A DNA stretch of 64,000 nt from Isochrysis galbana (Eukaryota; Haptophyta; Isochrysidales; Isochrysidaceae), in assembly GCA_018136815.1 (NCBI GenBank), contig CM030931.1:6133515-6197514 (forward strand). The letters are read 5' to 3'. Below the pieces are notes generated by a model. The model made no database searches. It had not been told where the DNA came from and was given only the letters and a program-made list of their open reading frames with translations. Made by a program: the position numbers and the translations under genes. Below, piece by piece: positions 20,642 through 31,074 of the stretch. Position 1 is the first letter of the stretch; every line of letters starts with the position of its first letter.

Positions 20642-20868
20642 TCGTTCTTTGGCGTTTGGCCGATGCAATTGATTTGAGCATTTTGCTGTGCACGTGCGAT
20701 TGTTCCACAATAGTTTGCCTATTATCTGGGTGTTGGGAAGGCATCGCCATGGATAAGCCCATTCGCATCATCCATCAGATTTGTCCGGCAGACTCATGTT
20801 GGGAATGGGGGGGAGGCGGCAATGGCCAACGACAAGGATTTGTTTAATGGATAGGATATCAACTGTAG
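20642..20868. other. 3' flank, no gene seen
   Basis: Probable 3'UTR of the dioxygenase gene. A G/A-rich stretch lies at 20800-20830. Confidence 0.4.
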
Positions 20869-20966
20869 TACTTTTATAAGTAGGAGGCCAGTGGGGGCCT
20901 CGCGCCCCCCTTTTTATCGCAGACACCCCCTGGGTGGGCCTGCACAACCAACCTCAGCCCCTGCCT
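20869..20966 (+). repeat. Head of a family-B hairpin element, truncated by a copia fragment
   Basis: Begins with TACTT-TTAT-AAGTA (20869-20882), then GAGGCCAGTGGGGGCC, a C6 run, and the CAGACACCCCCTGGGTGGGC block shared with 36901 and 44068. It passes directly into copia RNase H sequence at about 20966. Confidence 0.65.
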
Positions 20967-21497
20967 GCCCCAATCGACGAGGCTACCATTGATGAAGATG
21001 AGCCAACCGCTCGTCGAACGTACCACGTCCCACGGGGTGCCGGTCACGTAACCGACACAAAAACAAAACCCCAACAAGAACAAATGCTTTGCACACCACC
21101 TAGCCATAGCTAGGCCTTGGGTTCACGACGCACATTAAGCCTTGCATGAAGCCTTGTATGAAGCCTTGCGCTTCTCACCCCCCCTTGACCTGATCCCCCG
21201 GAGAAGGGCAACAAATGAGGGATTCGCAAGGCAGCAAGATCTCAGTTCTTGGCGGACACGCAAGGGTTCTTCATCGTGAAGCGCTTGCACTCGGACAATG
21301 AGCCCGTGCTCAAGAGCGACAAGGTGCAAGAGATTTGCGATAGCAACTTGATCCGCAAGCAAGAGAGCAACCCGTACGAGCCGTGGGGCAACCCTGCGGA
21401 AATCGCGGTCAAGTTGCTCGAGCGCACCATGCGTCCATTGCTCCTGGGGTGCAATGCCCCCCAAGAGTATTGGGAGTTTGCGCTCTATCCCGCGATG

Positions 21498-21783
21498 TGA
21501 GAAGCGCAAGGCTTCATACAAGGCTTCATGCAAGGCTTAATGTGCGTCGTGAACCCAAGGCCTAGCTATGGCTAGGTGGTGTGCAAAGCATTTGTTCTTG
21601 TTGGGGTTTTGTTTTTGTGTCGGTTACGTGACCGGCGGTTGAGTCGGTTACGGCGGTTGAGTCGGTTACGGCGGTTGAGTGCGGTTGAGTCGGTTACGGC
21701 GGTTGAGTCGTTTGAACGGACACCGGACCGTGCAAGGGTAGAGACCCCTAAGAGACAAGTAACAAGACAGCTTTCGCCACTCA
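21498..21783 (+). repeat. Copia LTR, plus orientation, 286 bp
   Basis: Starts TGAGAAGCGCAAGG and ends CGCCACTCA, as the 258-bp LTRs do, but carries extra copies of an internal 18-bp unit (GGTTGAGTCGGTTACGGC) and a partial unit. It is followed by the same PBS. Confidence 0.85.
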
Positions 21784-23442
21784 TCTGGTACCCCCGCCGA
21801 GAGACAAAGAGACATGGACAAGAACAATGACAAGATCTTCTTCTACAACAAGGATGGTGCTGAATGGAGAGCATTCAGGCCCAAGTTGCTCGCGATGGCC
21901 GGCAAGAACGGTTCCTGAGCATGCTCAAGGTGTTCGGTTGCAAGGCCATCGTGCAGAAGCCCAAGGCGTACCGCGACAACAACTTGTCGGAGCAAGCACA
22001 AGAGTGCATCTACTTGGGCCCGGCACGCTACCACACGGGCAACATTTTCATGTCCCTCGAGACGGGCAAGGTGTTTGTGAGCGGTGTGCACGCCACCTTC
22101 ATGGAGACCGAGTTCCCGTGGAAAACCACGAGGGGGGGTGAGATCCCCATTGACAAGACCGACCAATACGGCAAGATGCATGGCTCAATCTACGCGTTTG
22201 GCATCCCGGAGGACCACGAGGATCCGGACTACACGCCCTCGGAGCATTCCTACTCGGGCCCCATCACGGAGGTGGAAGAGGATGCTAGCGACAACGCCTC
22301 TGACAGCACGTCGCCTATCCGAGCTCCTCAACGGCATCGCCGCATCATCGAGTCCGACGAAGAGGATGACGACACGCTTACGCCAAGTGGCGCCCATGGT
22401 GCCACGGTTCTTGAGGTAGAGAAGGCAATGCAGCGCCGCCTGCCAAAGGTTCACGGTGGGGAACGACATCGCGCGGCAAAGTTGGCCCACCGTGTACGAG
22501 ATGTCGGGGTTGCTCACCACGGCGGCGTAGAGGAGACTACCGACAAGGCCGCGGTACTTGGTGCCAAACTTGGGATCGAGCTCCGTCTTGATCCGCTCTT
22601 TCTCGTCTTGCGCCTCGATGACGTCCTTGCCGAGGTACGAGTTGCATGGCGTGTCGACGGTGTTGCGCAACGTGTCCTCGTACTCGGTCATCTCTTCGAG
22701 GTGCGCGCCCACCAACTTGTTGATGTAGTATCTTGCCGTATTGGTCGGTCTTGTCAATGGGGATCTCACCCCCCCTCGTGGTTTTCCACGGGAACTCGGA
22801 CTCCATGAAGGTGGCGTGCACACCGCTCACAAACACCTTGCCCGTCTCGAGCGACATGAAGATGTTGCCCGTGTGGTAGCGTGCCGGGCCCAAGTAGATG
22901 CACTCTTGTGCTTGCTCCGACAAGTTGTTGTCGCGGTACGCCTTGGGCTTCTGCACGATGGCCTTGCAACCGAACACCTTGAGCATGCTCAGGTTGACCG
23001 TGTGGCGGATGCCGGCACGCACTAGAGGAGGAGCAGTGTCTTTGGCGCCGGGGATGCGGTTGATGATCACCATCGCGGGATAGAGCGCAAACTCCCAATA
23101 CTCTTGGGGGGCATTGCACCCCAGGAGCAATGGACGCATGGTGCGCTCGAGCAACTTGACCGCGATTTCCGCAGGGTTGCCCCACGGCTCGTACGGGTTG
23201 CTCTCTTGCTTGCGGATCAAGTTGCTATCGCAAATCTCTTGCACCTTGTCGCTCTTGAGCACGGGCTCATTGTCCGAGTGCAAGCGCTTCACGATGAAGA
23301 ACCCTTGCGTGTCCGCCAAGAAGCGCTGCAACATCGTTGGATGCTCCGACTTGAAGCGCATGGGATACGCAAACACGAGGCCGGAGAAGACGTCGTAGAA
23401 CACGTCCACGTACTTGTAGCCCGTGAGCACGCTGCGGCAAGG

Positions 23443-23447
23443 CATAG
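23443..23447. other. 5-bp target-site duplication, left copy
   Basis: CATAG here and at 28582-28586 flank the complete copia element. The undisturbed sequence with a single CATAG can be read at about 26550 inside the element itself, confirming that the target was another copy of the same family. Confidence 0.9.
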
Positions 23448-23705
23448 TGAGTGGCGAAAGCTTTCTTGTTACTTGTCTCTTAGGGGTCTCTACCCTTGCA
23501 CGGTCCGTTGTCCGTTCAAACGACTCAACCGCCGTAACCGACTCAACCGCCGTAACCGACTCAACCGCCGGTCACGTAACCGACACAAAAACAAAACCCC
23601 AACAAGAACAAATGCTTTGCACACCACCTAGCCATAGCTAGGCCTTGGGTTCACGACGCACATTAAGCCTTGCATGAAGCCTTGTATGAAGCCTTGCGCT
23701 TCTCA
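23448..23705 (-). repeat. 3' LTR of complete copia element
   Basis: 258 bp. Contains two to three units of an 18-bp GGTTGAGTCGGTTACGGC repeat (minus strand) and the palindrome CCTAGCTATGGCTAGG. Confidence 0.95.
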
Positions 23706-23719
23706 CCCCCCCTTGACCT
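23706..23719 (-). other. Polypurine tract
   Basis: The minus strand reads AGGTCAAGGGGGG directly before the TGAGAAG start of the 3' LTR, the expected plus-strand priming site. Confidence 0.8.
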
Positions 23720-23769
23720 GATCCCCCGGAGAAGGGCAACAAATGAGGGATTCGCAAGGCAGCAAGATC

Positions 23770-26700
23770 TCAGATGCGAACCATGATCAGCCCACGGAAC
23801 TTGGTGAACTTGTTCGCCGCTAAGGGCTTCGTCATCATGTCGGCCACATTGAGCTCGGTCTGAACGTGGTAGACACGTAACACATTCTTCTGCGTGAGCT
23901 CACGCACGTAGAGCTCACGACGATGGATGTGACGGGCCAAACCCTTCATGATGGGATTGTCCGCGAGTGCCTTTGCACCCTTGCTGTCGGACAAGAGCGG
24001 GCTTGGTTCCGCTTGCTTCCAACCGAGATCCGCGAGCGTGTTGCGGAAGTTCTCGATACGCTGCGAAGCGAGGGAGGCCGCCATCGTTTCCGCTTCGTTG
24101 GCCGACAAGGAAATGCTGTTTTGGCGCTTGCTGCCCCAATCGACGAGGCTGCCATTGATGAAGATGAGCCAGCCGCTCGTCGAACGTACTACGTCCCACG
24201 ATGCGTCGACCATGCCGCGTACCATGCCTTCACCTTGACGAAAGAGGCCGATGATGGGGCTATCGCCATTGTTCTTGTAGTACTTGAGGCCCATGGTGCC
24301 ACGGTTCTTGAGGTAGAGAAGGCAATGCAGCGCCGCGTGCCAAAGGTTCACGGTGGGGAACGACATCGCGCGGCAAAGTTGGCCCACCGTGTACGAGATA
24401 TCGGGGTTGCTCACCACGGCGGCGTAGAGGAGACTACCGACGAGGCCGCGGTACTTGGTGCCAAACTTGGGATCGAGCTCCGCCTTGATCCGCTCTTTCT
24501 CGTCTTGCGCCTCGATGACGTCCTTGCCGAGGTACGAGTTGCATGGCGTGTCGACGGTGTTGCGCAGCGTGTCCTCGTACTTGGTCATCTCTTCGAGGTG
24601 CGCGCCCACCAACTTGTTGATGTAGTCTCCTTGGTGAAGAATGATTCCATCACTCACTTCCTTGAGTTGGGCTCCAAGTACTTCATCGAGACCTTCATGC
24701 CAAGTGAGCTTAAAGCCATCCTTCTCCATGGCCTCAAACACCTTGCGCACGAGCTTCATGTCATTGGAGCCCCACGGCATGTCGTCCACGTACGTGGCCA
24801 TGACCATGAAGGAATCCTCATCACGGAGCACGTAGAGGCATGGCTCGCTGAACGCCACGATGAAGCCAAATGCCTCAAGCCACATGGACAACTTGAGCCA
24901 CCAATTGCGGCCGGATTGCACCAAGCCATAGAGCGATTGTCCCAAGAGGGCCGCTAGCTCTTGTCCGTGTTCATCGTACTTGCGGTAGTTCTTGGGCATG
25001 CGTACCCAAACGCGCTCGTTGGGGGGCAACTCGCTCTGCGTGTACGCGGAGATGGCATCGGCGGCGCCCTTGTACGTGCACATGATGACGGAGATGACGC
25101 AGAACAGTCGAAAGCCGCCATGGGAGATGGTTGGCGAGTACGAGAGGTCAAAGTCAATGCCCGGGACTTGGCGGAAGCCTTGCACGTACATGCGCGACTT
25201 GCGGATGCCGTCGCGCTTGTAGCGGAGGGTCTCACCTAGTGGGATGGCGCGTCCCACTTCCTTGATTGGCTTCTCGTCGATGAAGGTCTTGTTGGTCACC
25301 AAGGTGTTGTACTCCTTCATGCGCGCCTCCTCCCACAAGTCTTGTTCATCTTGTGGTAGGTACTTGAGTTGGTGCGGCTTAAAGGGCTTTGGGAAGCCGA
25401 TGTAGATGGCGTCGTCGCACACCTCAGTCGCCATCAAGATCTTGTGGCACATCGACGCCGAGTACTCGCTTGCACTCTCGTCGCCAAAGACAGTGTTGTC
25501 GTTGCCCAAGGTGGAGTAGTCCATCACCGTGTACGGGAGCTCCTCTCCCGCGATGCGGCTTGAGCGGCGTGGTGCGGTGTCCTCCTTGCCATCTTCCGAC
25601 TCGAATGGCCCGCGTTGCACTTCGCCACTTGGCGTAAGCGTATCGTTATCCTCCTCATCGGACTCGATGATGCGGCGGTGACGTTGAGGAGCTCGGATAG
25701 GCGACGTGGTGTCGGAGGCATTGTCGCTATTGTCCTCTTCCACCTCCGTGATGGGGCCCGAGTAGGAATGCTCCGAGGGCGTGTAGTCCGGATCCTCGTG
25801 GTCCTCCGGGATGCCAAACGCGTAGATTGAGCCATGCATCTTGCCGTATTGGTCGGTCTTGTCAATGGGGATCTCACCCCCCCTCGTGGTTTTCCACGGG
25901 AACTCGGACTCCATGAAGGTGGCGTGCACACCGCTCACAAACACCTTGCCCGTCTCGAGCGACATGAAGATGTTGCCCGTGTGGTAGCGTGCCGGGCCCA
26001 AGTAGATGCACTCTTGTGCTTGCTCCGACAAGTTGTTGTCGCGGTACGCCTTGGGCTTCTGCACGATGGCCTTGCAACCGAACACCTTGAGCATGCTCAG
26101 GTTGACCGTGTGGCGGATGCCGGCACGCACTAGAGGAGGAGCAGTGTCTTTGGCGCCGGGGATGCGGTTGATGATCACCATCGCGGGATAGAGCGCAAAC
26201 TCCCAATACTCTTGGGGGGCATTGCACCCCAGGAGCAATGGACGCATGGTGCGCTCGAGCAACTTGACCGCGATTTCCGCAGGGTTGCCCCACGGCTCGT
26301 ACGGGTTGCTCTCTTGCTTGCGGATCAAGTTGCTATCGCAAATCTCTTGCACCTTGTCGCTCTTGAGCACGGGCTCATTGTCCGAGTGCAAGCGCTTCAC
26401 GATGAAGAACCCTTGCGTGTCCGCCAAGAAGCGCTGCAACATCGTTGGATGCTCCGACTTGAAGCGCATGGGATACGCGAACACGAGGCCGGAGAAGACG
26501 TCGTAGAACACGTCCACGTACTTGTAGCCCGTGAGCACGCTGCGGCAAGGCATAGTGAGGATGTCGTTGGTGATGACGTCCCCAACGGCGCTTGTCATCC
26601 ATGGTCCTCCTCCTCCGCCTCCGGGTCGACGTTGCGCATTGGCCTTGAGCGCGACCTCGTTGACGTCTTCCGCCTTCCTTGCTTGAAGGCGCTTGAGGTT

Positions 26701-28293
26701 GGCGGGCACGTCGACGGAGTAGTCCGGCAGGCGGCGGAGGCGATCATCGCTAGGCGATCCAAGTCGCGCGCGCCAAATCTCCTTTGCCTCCTCATGCGTG
26801 GCGTGCATGTCCTTGTGCTTGTCGGTGGTGTACGGTCCAAGCGAGTACGCCTTGGTCGTCTCGCCCTTGGGGATGGGCCGTACATCCACATAGAAGCCTT
26901 GGGAGTCGTCACCCATGGTGAAAGGCATGAATGCACCTCCCGGAAGTTCAAAGCCATTCACCTTGCCCATGATGCACTTCATATCATCATTGCGTGAGCA
27001 CGCCTTGTGGGTGGAGAGCATGTTGCGTTTGAATGGACCAAATGATGCGTCGGGCTTCTCGACCACATGCCATCCAAGGGGTGCACCGGCTTGGGGGCGC
27101 ACAAGTGCAAGGAACTTGGCGGTGCCGGTGCCCCAAGTCTTGATTGCCTTGCCACTTGCCACCTCAACCATGTCCGTGCGCGTCTCATCCACGCCGTCCG
27201 GGAAGAAGCTGATGTCGTTGAAGTAGTCCGCCCCGGTGGCGCCCGAGTCGATGAGGATGCGTAAGGCATCATCCTCGGTGTTCTTGGTCGTGGTTGCACA
27301 GATCTTGTTGCAGGTGAAGGTGAGGCGTCCACCACTTTGCTTGTTTTCCTTCTTCATCTTGGCATCATAGAGGTTGGCCTTGATCTTGGCTTGGAGGCCC
27401 TCCGGCACCTTGTCCCAATCGATCAAGTGCGCGGTGTCGGGGTTGGACCAGCAGATGCCCGTGTGCATGCGGTCGCAGTGGGAGCAAGGCTTCTTGTCCT
27501 TGTTGTTGTTGCTCCTACCACCTCCACGCCCACCTTGGCCAGCCTTGAAGCCCGCCTCATAGGCCTTCTTGATGGCATCCGTGTCATCCTCGGTCTTGGT
27601 CGCTTGCATTGCACGTTGGCCCGGACGCACCGTGGAGCGCACCGCCTCATGCTTATGGGCGATGGCCGCAGCTTCCACAAGGTTCTTGTGCACCATATCA
27701 GGCCTCTTGCGGTGCTCAACTTCCAAGGAGCCCCATGCCTTGTCCACTTCACGAAGGACTCCTTCTCCACATCCAATGAAGCTCGCTTTCATGTCGAGGC
27801 ACAACTCGGCGACGGAGACTTCGCGCGCGGTGCCCTTGAGTCCTTGGAAGATGCCAAACATGTTGTCAAAGCGGTTGGTGACCTCCTCCCTTGAGGGGAA
27901 CTCCTGGAGGTTGGTCATCTTGAGTGTGTCATACTCCATCTTCTTGTCTTCAGCCTTGTCTTCGGTGTTGACCGCCACGTGCAACTCGTCGATGTGTTTG
28001 AACGCACGGTGGCCGTCGTACTTCTCTTCCTCCTCATCCGTGTAGAGCACATCCAAGGTGGCCACAAGCTTGTCATCCTTGATGCACATGATGAGGAGGT
28101 CATATGCCTTGTTGAGTTCCACCTGGGTGGCTTCCTTGTCCTTGTTGGCGTCATCGACGCTTTCCGTCTTGTTCTTGAGCATCGCACGTCGGCAACCGTT
28201 CTTGCCGGCCATCGCGAGCAACTTGGGCCTGAATGCTCTCCATTCAGCACCATCCTTGTTGTAGAAGAAGATCTTGTCATTGTTCTTGTCCAT
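23770..28293 (-). CDS. Ty1/copia Gag-Pol polyprotein
   Basis: 1507 aa, ATG at 28293, stop at 23770-23772, no frameshift between gag and pol. Gag covers residues 1 to about 290, with a zinc-knuckle-like C270-x2-C273-x3-H277-x3-C281, shorter than the canonical CX2CX4HX4C. Protease active site is IDSGATG (D349). The pre-integrase segment IWRARLGSPSDDRL (506-519) is where zinc-binding His/Cys residues normally sit, but these are largely absent. Integrase core triad is probably D577 (VITND), D638 (LHSDNE) and E673 (NPAEIA). Reverse transcriptase has FRQVPGIDFDLSYSPT, a QSLYGLVQSGRNWW block and the catalytic TYVDDMPWGS. RNase H has DASWDVVRSTSGW, LSANEAETMAA and LLSDSKGA. The product supplies all functions for cytoplasmic reverse transcription and nuclear integration. 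It appears intact. Regulatory sequence is in the LTR. Confidence 0.95.
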   Translation of the reverse strand: MDKNNDKIFFYNKDGAEWRAFRPKLLAMAGKNGCRRAMLKNKTESVDDANKDKEATQVELNKAYDLLIMCIKDDKLVATLDVLYTDEEEEKYDGHRAFKHIDELHVAVNTEDKAEDKKMEYDTLKMTNLQEFPSREEVTNRFDNMFGIFQGLKGTAREVSVAELCLDMKASFIGCGEGVLREVDKAWGSLEVEHRKRPDMVHKNLVEAAAIAHKHEAVRSTVRPGQRAMQATKTEDDTDAIKKAYEAGFKAGQGGRGGGRSNNNKDKKPCSHCDRMHTGICWSNPDTAHLIDWDKVPEGLQAKIKANLYDAKMKKENKQSGGRLTFTCNKICATTTKNTEDDALRILIDSGATGADYFNDISFFPDGVDETRTDMVEVASGKAIKTWGTGTAKFLALVRPQAGAPLGWHVVEKPDASFGPFKRNMLSTHKACSRNDDMKCIMGKVNGFELPGGAFMPFTMGDDSQGFYVDVRPIPKGETTKAYSLGPYTTDKHKDMHATHEEAKEIWRARLGSPSDDRLRRLPDYSVDVPANLKRLQARKAEDVNEVALKANAQRRPGGGGGGPWMTSAVGDVITNDILTMPCRSVLTGYKYVDVFYDVFSGLVFAYPMRFKSEHPTMLQRFLADTQGFFIVKRLHSDNEPVLKSDKVQEICDSNLIRKQESNPYEPWGNPAEIAVKLLERTMRPLLLGCNAPQEYWEFALYPAMVIINRIPGAKDTAPPLVRAGIRHTVNLSMLKVFGCKAIVQKPKAYRDNNLSEQAQECIYLGPARYHTGNIFMSLETGKVFVSGVHATFMESEFPWKTTRGGEIPIDKTDQYGKMHGSIYAFGIPEDHEDPDYTPSEHSYSGPITEVEEDNSDNASDTTSPIRAPQRHRRIIESDEEDNDTLTPSGEVQRGPFESEDGKEDTAPRRSSRIAGEELPYTVMDYSTLGNDNTVFGDESASEYSASMCHKILMATEVCDDAIYIGFPKPFKPHQLKYLPQDEQDLWEEARMKEYNTLVTNKTFIDEKPIKEVGRAIPLGETLRYKRDGIRKSRMYVQGFRQVPGIDFDLSYSPTISHGGFRLFCVISVIMCTYKGAADAISAYTQSELPPNERVWVRMPKNYRKYDEHGQELAALLGQSLYGLVQSGRNWWLKLSMWLEAFGFIVAFSEPCLYVLRDEDSFMVMATYVDDMPWGSNDMKLVRKVFEAMEKDGFKLTWHEGLDEVLGAQLKEVSDGIILHQGDYINKLVGAHLEEMTKYEDTLRNTVDTPCNSYLGKDVIEAQDEKERIKAELDPKFGTKYRGLVGSLLYAAVVSNPDISYTVGQLCRAMSFPTVNLWHAALHCLLYLKNRGTMGLKYYKNNGDSPIIGLFRQGEGMVRGMVDASWDVVRSTSGWLIFINGSLVDWGSKRQNSISLSANEAETMAASLASQRIENFRNTLADLGWKQAEPSPLLSDSKGAKALADNPIMKGLARHIHRRELYVRELTQKNVLRVYHVQTELNVADMMTKPLAANKFTKFRGLIMVRI

Positions 28294-28305
28294 GTCTCTT
28301 TGTCT

Positions 28306-28321
28306 CTCGGCGGGGGTACCA
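28306..28321 (-). other. Primer-binding site
   Basis: Two bases inside the 5' LTR the minus strand reads TGGTACCCCCGCCGAG. TGG matches the complement of the universal tRNA CCA end, so the primer would be a tRNA whose 3' end is CTCGGCGGGGGTACCA. I cannot assign its amino acid. Confidence 0.75.
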
Positions 28322-28323
28322 GA

Positions 28324-28581
28324 TGAGTGGCGAAAGCTTTCTTGTTACTTGTCTCTTAGGGGTCTCTACCCTTGCACGGTCCGTTGTCCGTTCAAACGAC
28401 TCAACCGCCGTAACCGACTCAACCGCCGTAACCGACTCAACCGCCGGTCACGTAACCGACACAAAAACAAAACCCCAACAAGAACAAATGCTTTGCACAC
28501 CACCTAGCCATAGCTAGGCCTTGGGTTCACGACGCACATTAAGCCTTGCATGAAGCCTTGTATGAAGCCTTGCGCTTCTCA
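28324..28581 (-). repeat. 5' LTR of complete copia element
   Basis: 258 bp, ends TGAGAAGCG..CGCCACTCA on the minus strand, matching the 3' LTR by eye over its whole length. Carries the promoter for the polyprotein transcript. Confidence 0.95.
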
Positions 28582-31040
28582 CATAGTGAGGATGTCGTTG
28601 GTGATAACGTCCCCAACGGCGCTTGTCATCCATGGTCCTCCTCCTCCGCCTCCGGGTCGACGTTGCGCATTGGCCTTGAGCGCGACCTCGTTGACGTCTT
28701 CCGCCTTCCTTGCTTGAAGGCGCTTGAGGTTGGCGGGCACGTCGACGGAGTAGTCCGGCAGGCGGCGGAGGCGATCATCGCTAGGCGATCCAAGTCGCGC
28801 GCGCCAAATCTCCTTTGCCTCCTCATGCGTGGCGTGCATGTCCTTGTGCTTGTCGGTGGTGTACGGTCCAAGCGAGTACGCCTTGGTCGTCTCGCCCTTG
28901 GGGATGGGCCGTACATCCACATAGAAGCCTTGGGAGTCGTCACCCATGGTGAAAGGCATGAATGCACCTCCAGGAAGTTCAAAGCCATTCACCTTGCCCA
29001 TGATGCACTTCATATCATCATTGCGTGAGCACGCCTTGTGGGTGGAGAGCATGTTGCGTTTGAATGGACCAAATGATGCGTCGGGCTTCTCGACCACATG
29101 CCATCCAAGGGGTGCACCGGCTTGGGGGCGCACAAGTGCAAGGAACTTGGCGGTGCCGGTGCCCCAAGTCTTGATTGCCTTGCCACTTGCCACCTCAACC
29201 ATGTCCGTGCGCGTCTCATCCACGCCGTCCGGGAAGAAGCTGATGTCGTTGAAGTAGTCCGCCCCGGTGGCGCCCGAGTCGATGAGGATGCGTAAGGCAT
29301 CATCCTCGGTGTTCTTGGTCGTGGTTGCACAGATCTTGTTGCAGGTGAAGGTGAGGCGTCCACCACTTTGCTTGTTTTCCTTCTTCATCTTGGCATCATA
29401 GAGGTTGGCCTTGATCTTGGCTTGGAGGCCCTCCGGCACCTTGTCTCTTAGGGGTCTCTACCCTTGCACGGTCCGTTGTCCGTTCAAACGACTCAACCGC
29501 CGTAACCGACTCAACCGCCGTAACCGTCTCAACCGCCGGTCACGTAACCGACACAAAAACAAAACCCCAACAAGAACAAATGCTTTGCACACCACCTAGC
29601 CATAGCTAGGCCTTGGGTTCACGACGCACATTAGGCCTTGCATGAAGCCTTGTATGAAGCCTTGCGCTTCTCAAAGCCATTCACCTTGCCCATGATGCAC
29701 TTCATATCATCATTGCGTGAGCACGCCTTGTGGGTGGAGAGCATGTTGCGTTTGAATGGACCAAATGATGCGTCGGGCTTCTCGACCACATGCCATCCAA
29801 GGGGTGCACCGGCTTGGGGGCGCACAAGTGCAAGGAACTTGGCGGTGCCGGTGCCCCAAGTCTTGATTGCCTTGCCACTTGCCACCTCAACCATGTCCGT
29901 GCGCGTCTCATCCACGCCATCCGGAAAGAAGCTGATGTCGTTGAAGTAGTCCGCCCCGGTTGCGCCCGAGTCGATGAGGATACGTAATGCATCATCTTGG
30001 GTGTTCTTGGTCGTGGTTGCACATATCTTGTTGCAGGTGAAGGTGAGGCGTCCACCACTTTGCTTGTTTTCCTTCTTCATCTTGGCATCGTAGAGGTTGG
30101 CCTTGATCTTGGCTTGGAGGCCCTCCGGCACCTTGTCCCAATCGATCAAGTGCGCGGTGTCGGGGTTGGACCACTTGAGCGCGACCTCGTTGACGTCTTC
30201 CGCCTTCCTTGCTTGAATGCGCTTGAGGTTGGCGGGCACGTCGACGGAGTAGTCCGGCAGGCGGCGGAGGCGATCATCGCTAGGCGATCCAAGTCGCGCG
30301 CGCCAAATCTCCTTTGCCTCCTCATGCGTGGCGTGCATGTCCTTGTGCTTGTCGGTGGTGTACGGTCCAAGCGAGTACGCCTTGGTCGTCTCGCCCTTGG
30401 GGATGGGCCGTACATCCACATAGAAGCCTTGGGTGAGAAGCGCAAGGCTTCATACAAGGCTTCATGCAAGGCTTAATGTGCGTCGTGAACCCAAGGCCTA
30501 GCTATGGCTAGGTGGTGTGCAAAGCATTTGTTCTTGTTGGGGTTTTGTTTTTGTGTCGGTTACGTGACCGGCGGTTGAGTCGGTTACGGCACCTCTCGTA
30601 CTCTACCACCCGCCGCGCCTACCGCCGGCATGCATCCTTCCTCATTGCCCTCAGGCCCTATGGGCCATCCTAATTCGTCACACCGCGCACTTGATCGATT
30701 GGGACAAGGTGCCGGAGGGCCTCCAAGCCAAGATCAAGGCCAACCTCTATGATGCCAAGATGAAGAAGGAAAACAAGCAAAGTGGTGGACGCCTCACCTT
30801 CACCTGCAACAAGATCTGTGCAACCACGACCAAGAACACCGAGGATGATGCCTTACGCATCCTCATCGACTCGGGCGCCACCGGGGCGGACTACTTCAAC
30901 GACATCAGCTTCTTCCCGGACGGCGTGGATGAGACGCGCACGGACATGGTTGAGGTGGCAAGTGGCAAGGCAATCAAGACTTGGGGCACCGGCACCGCCA
31001 AGTTCCTTGCACTTGTGCGCCCCCAAGCCGGTGCACCCCC
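28582..31040. mobile_element. Scrambled Ty1/copia fragments (right flank)
   Basis: 28582-29439: gag-protease-integrase part of the older copy (minus, open frame to 28579). 29440-29673: partial LTR (minus). 29674-30172: gag/protease segment (minus). 30173-30433: downstream segment (minus) joined out of register. 30434-30590: partial LTR (plus). 30591-30680: about 90 bp unrelated to copia. 30681-31038: gag/protease segment (plus). At 29440 the join shares CTTGTC between the gag sequence and the LTR, a clear microhomology. The short frames here (28579-29439, 29631-30419, 30691-31044) are pieces of the polyprotein, not genes. Confidence 0.85.
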
Positions 31041-31054
31041 ATGACCCATGAGTG

Positions 31055-31074
31055 AACCAAGTATAAACTTAGTT
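31055..31074 (-). repeat. Orphan 5' hairpin of a family-A element
   Basis: AACCAAGT-ATAA-ACTTAGTT, the family-A head hairpin on the minus strand. It abuts the copia fragment at about 31040 through CCCCCATG-like shared bases; the rest of the element is absent. Confidence 0.6.

Larger units (their letters stand above)
20963..23447. mobile_element. Scrambled Ty1/copia fragments (left flank of the complete element)
   Basis: Pieces of one copia family in changing orientation. 20966-21034: RNase H fragment (minus). 21041-21177: partial LTR (minus). 21178-21245: polypurine tract/3'UTR (minus). 21246-21497: integrase segment (plus). 21498-21783: LTR (plus). 21784-21912: PBS and start of gag (plus, ATG at 21814). 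21913-22390: distal integrase segment (plus), joined directly to the gag start. 22391-22728: RT segment (minus). 22730-23447: integrase segment (minus). Junctions show only a few shared bases. The 21864-22808 and 22185-22823 frames are chimeras and not genes. The last piece is continuous with 28582-29439, the older copy split by the complete element. Confidence 0.85.
23448..28581 (-). mobile_element. Complete Ty1/copia LTR retrotransposon, 5134 bp
   Basis: Minus-strand element with LTRs at 28324-28581 (5') and 23448-23705 (3'), both 258 bp and, read base by base, without differences that I can see. LTR ends are TG..CA. A primer-binding site lies two bases inside the 5' LTR and a polypurine tract abuts the 3' LTR. 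One 1507-codon frame encodes gag, protease, integrase, RT and RNase H in copia order. A 5-bp CATAG duplication flanks it. Identical LTRs, an intact frame and a target duplication point to recent insertion, into an older copy of the same family. Confidence 0.95.

Noticed and set aside
21864..22808. 314-aa plus-strand frame that starts in copia gag
   Set aside because: A chimera across three rearranged copia fragments, including antisense RT; not a gene.
23923..24957. 344-aa plus-strand frame antisense to copia RT/RNase H
   Set aside because: Mirror frame of the polyprotein; the same composition appears opposite every copy.
27337..27894. 185-aa frame antisense to gag
   Set aside because: Shadow of gag; no independent evidence.
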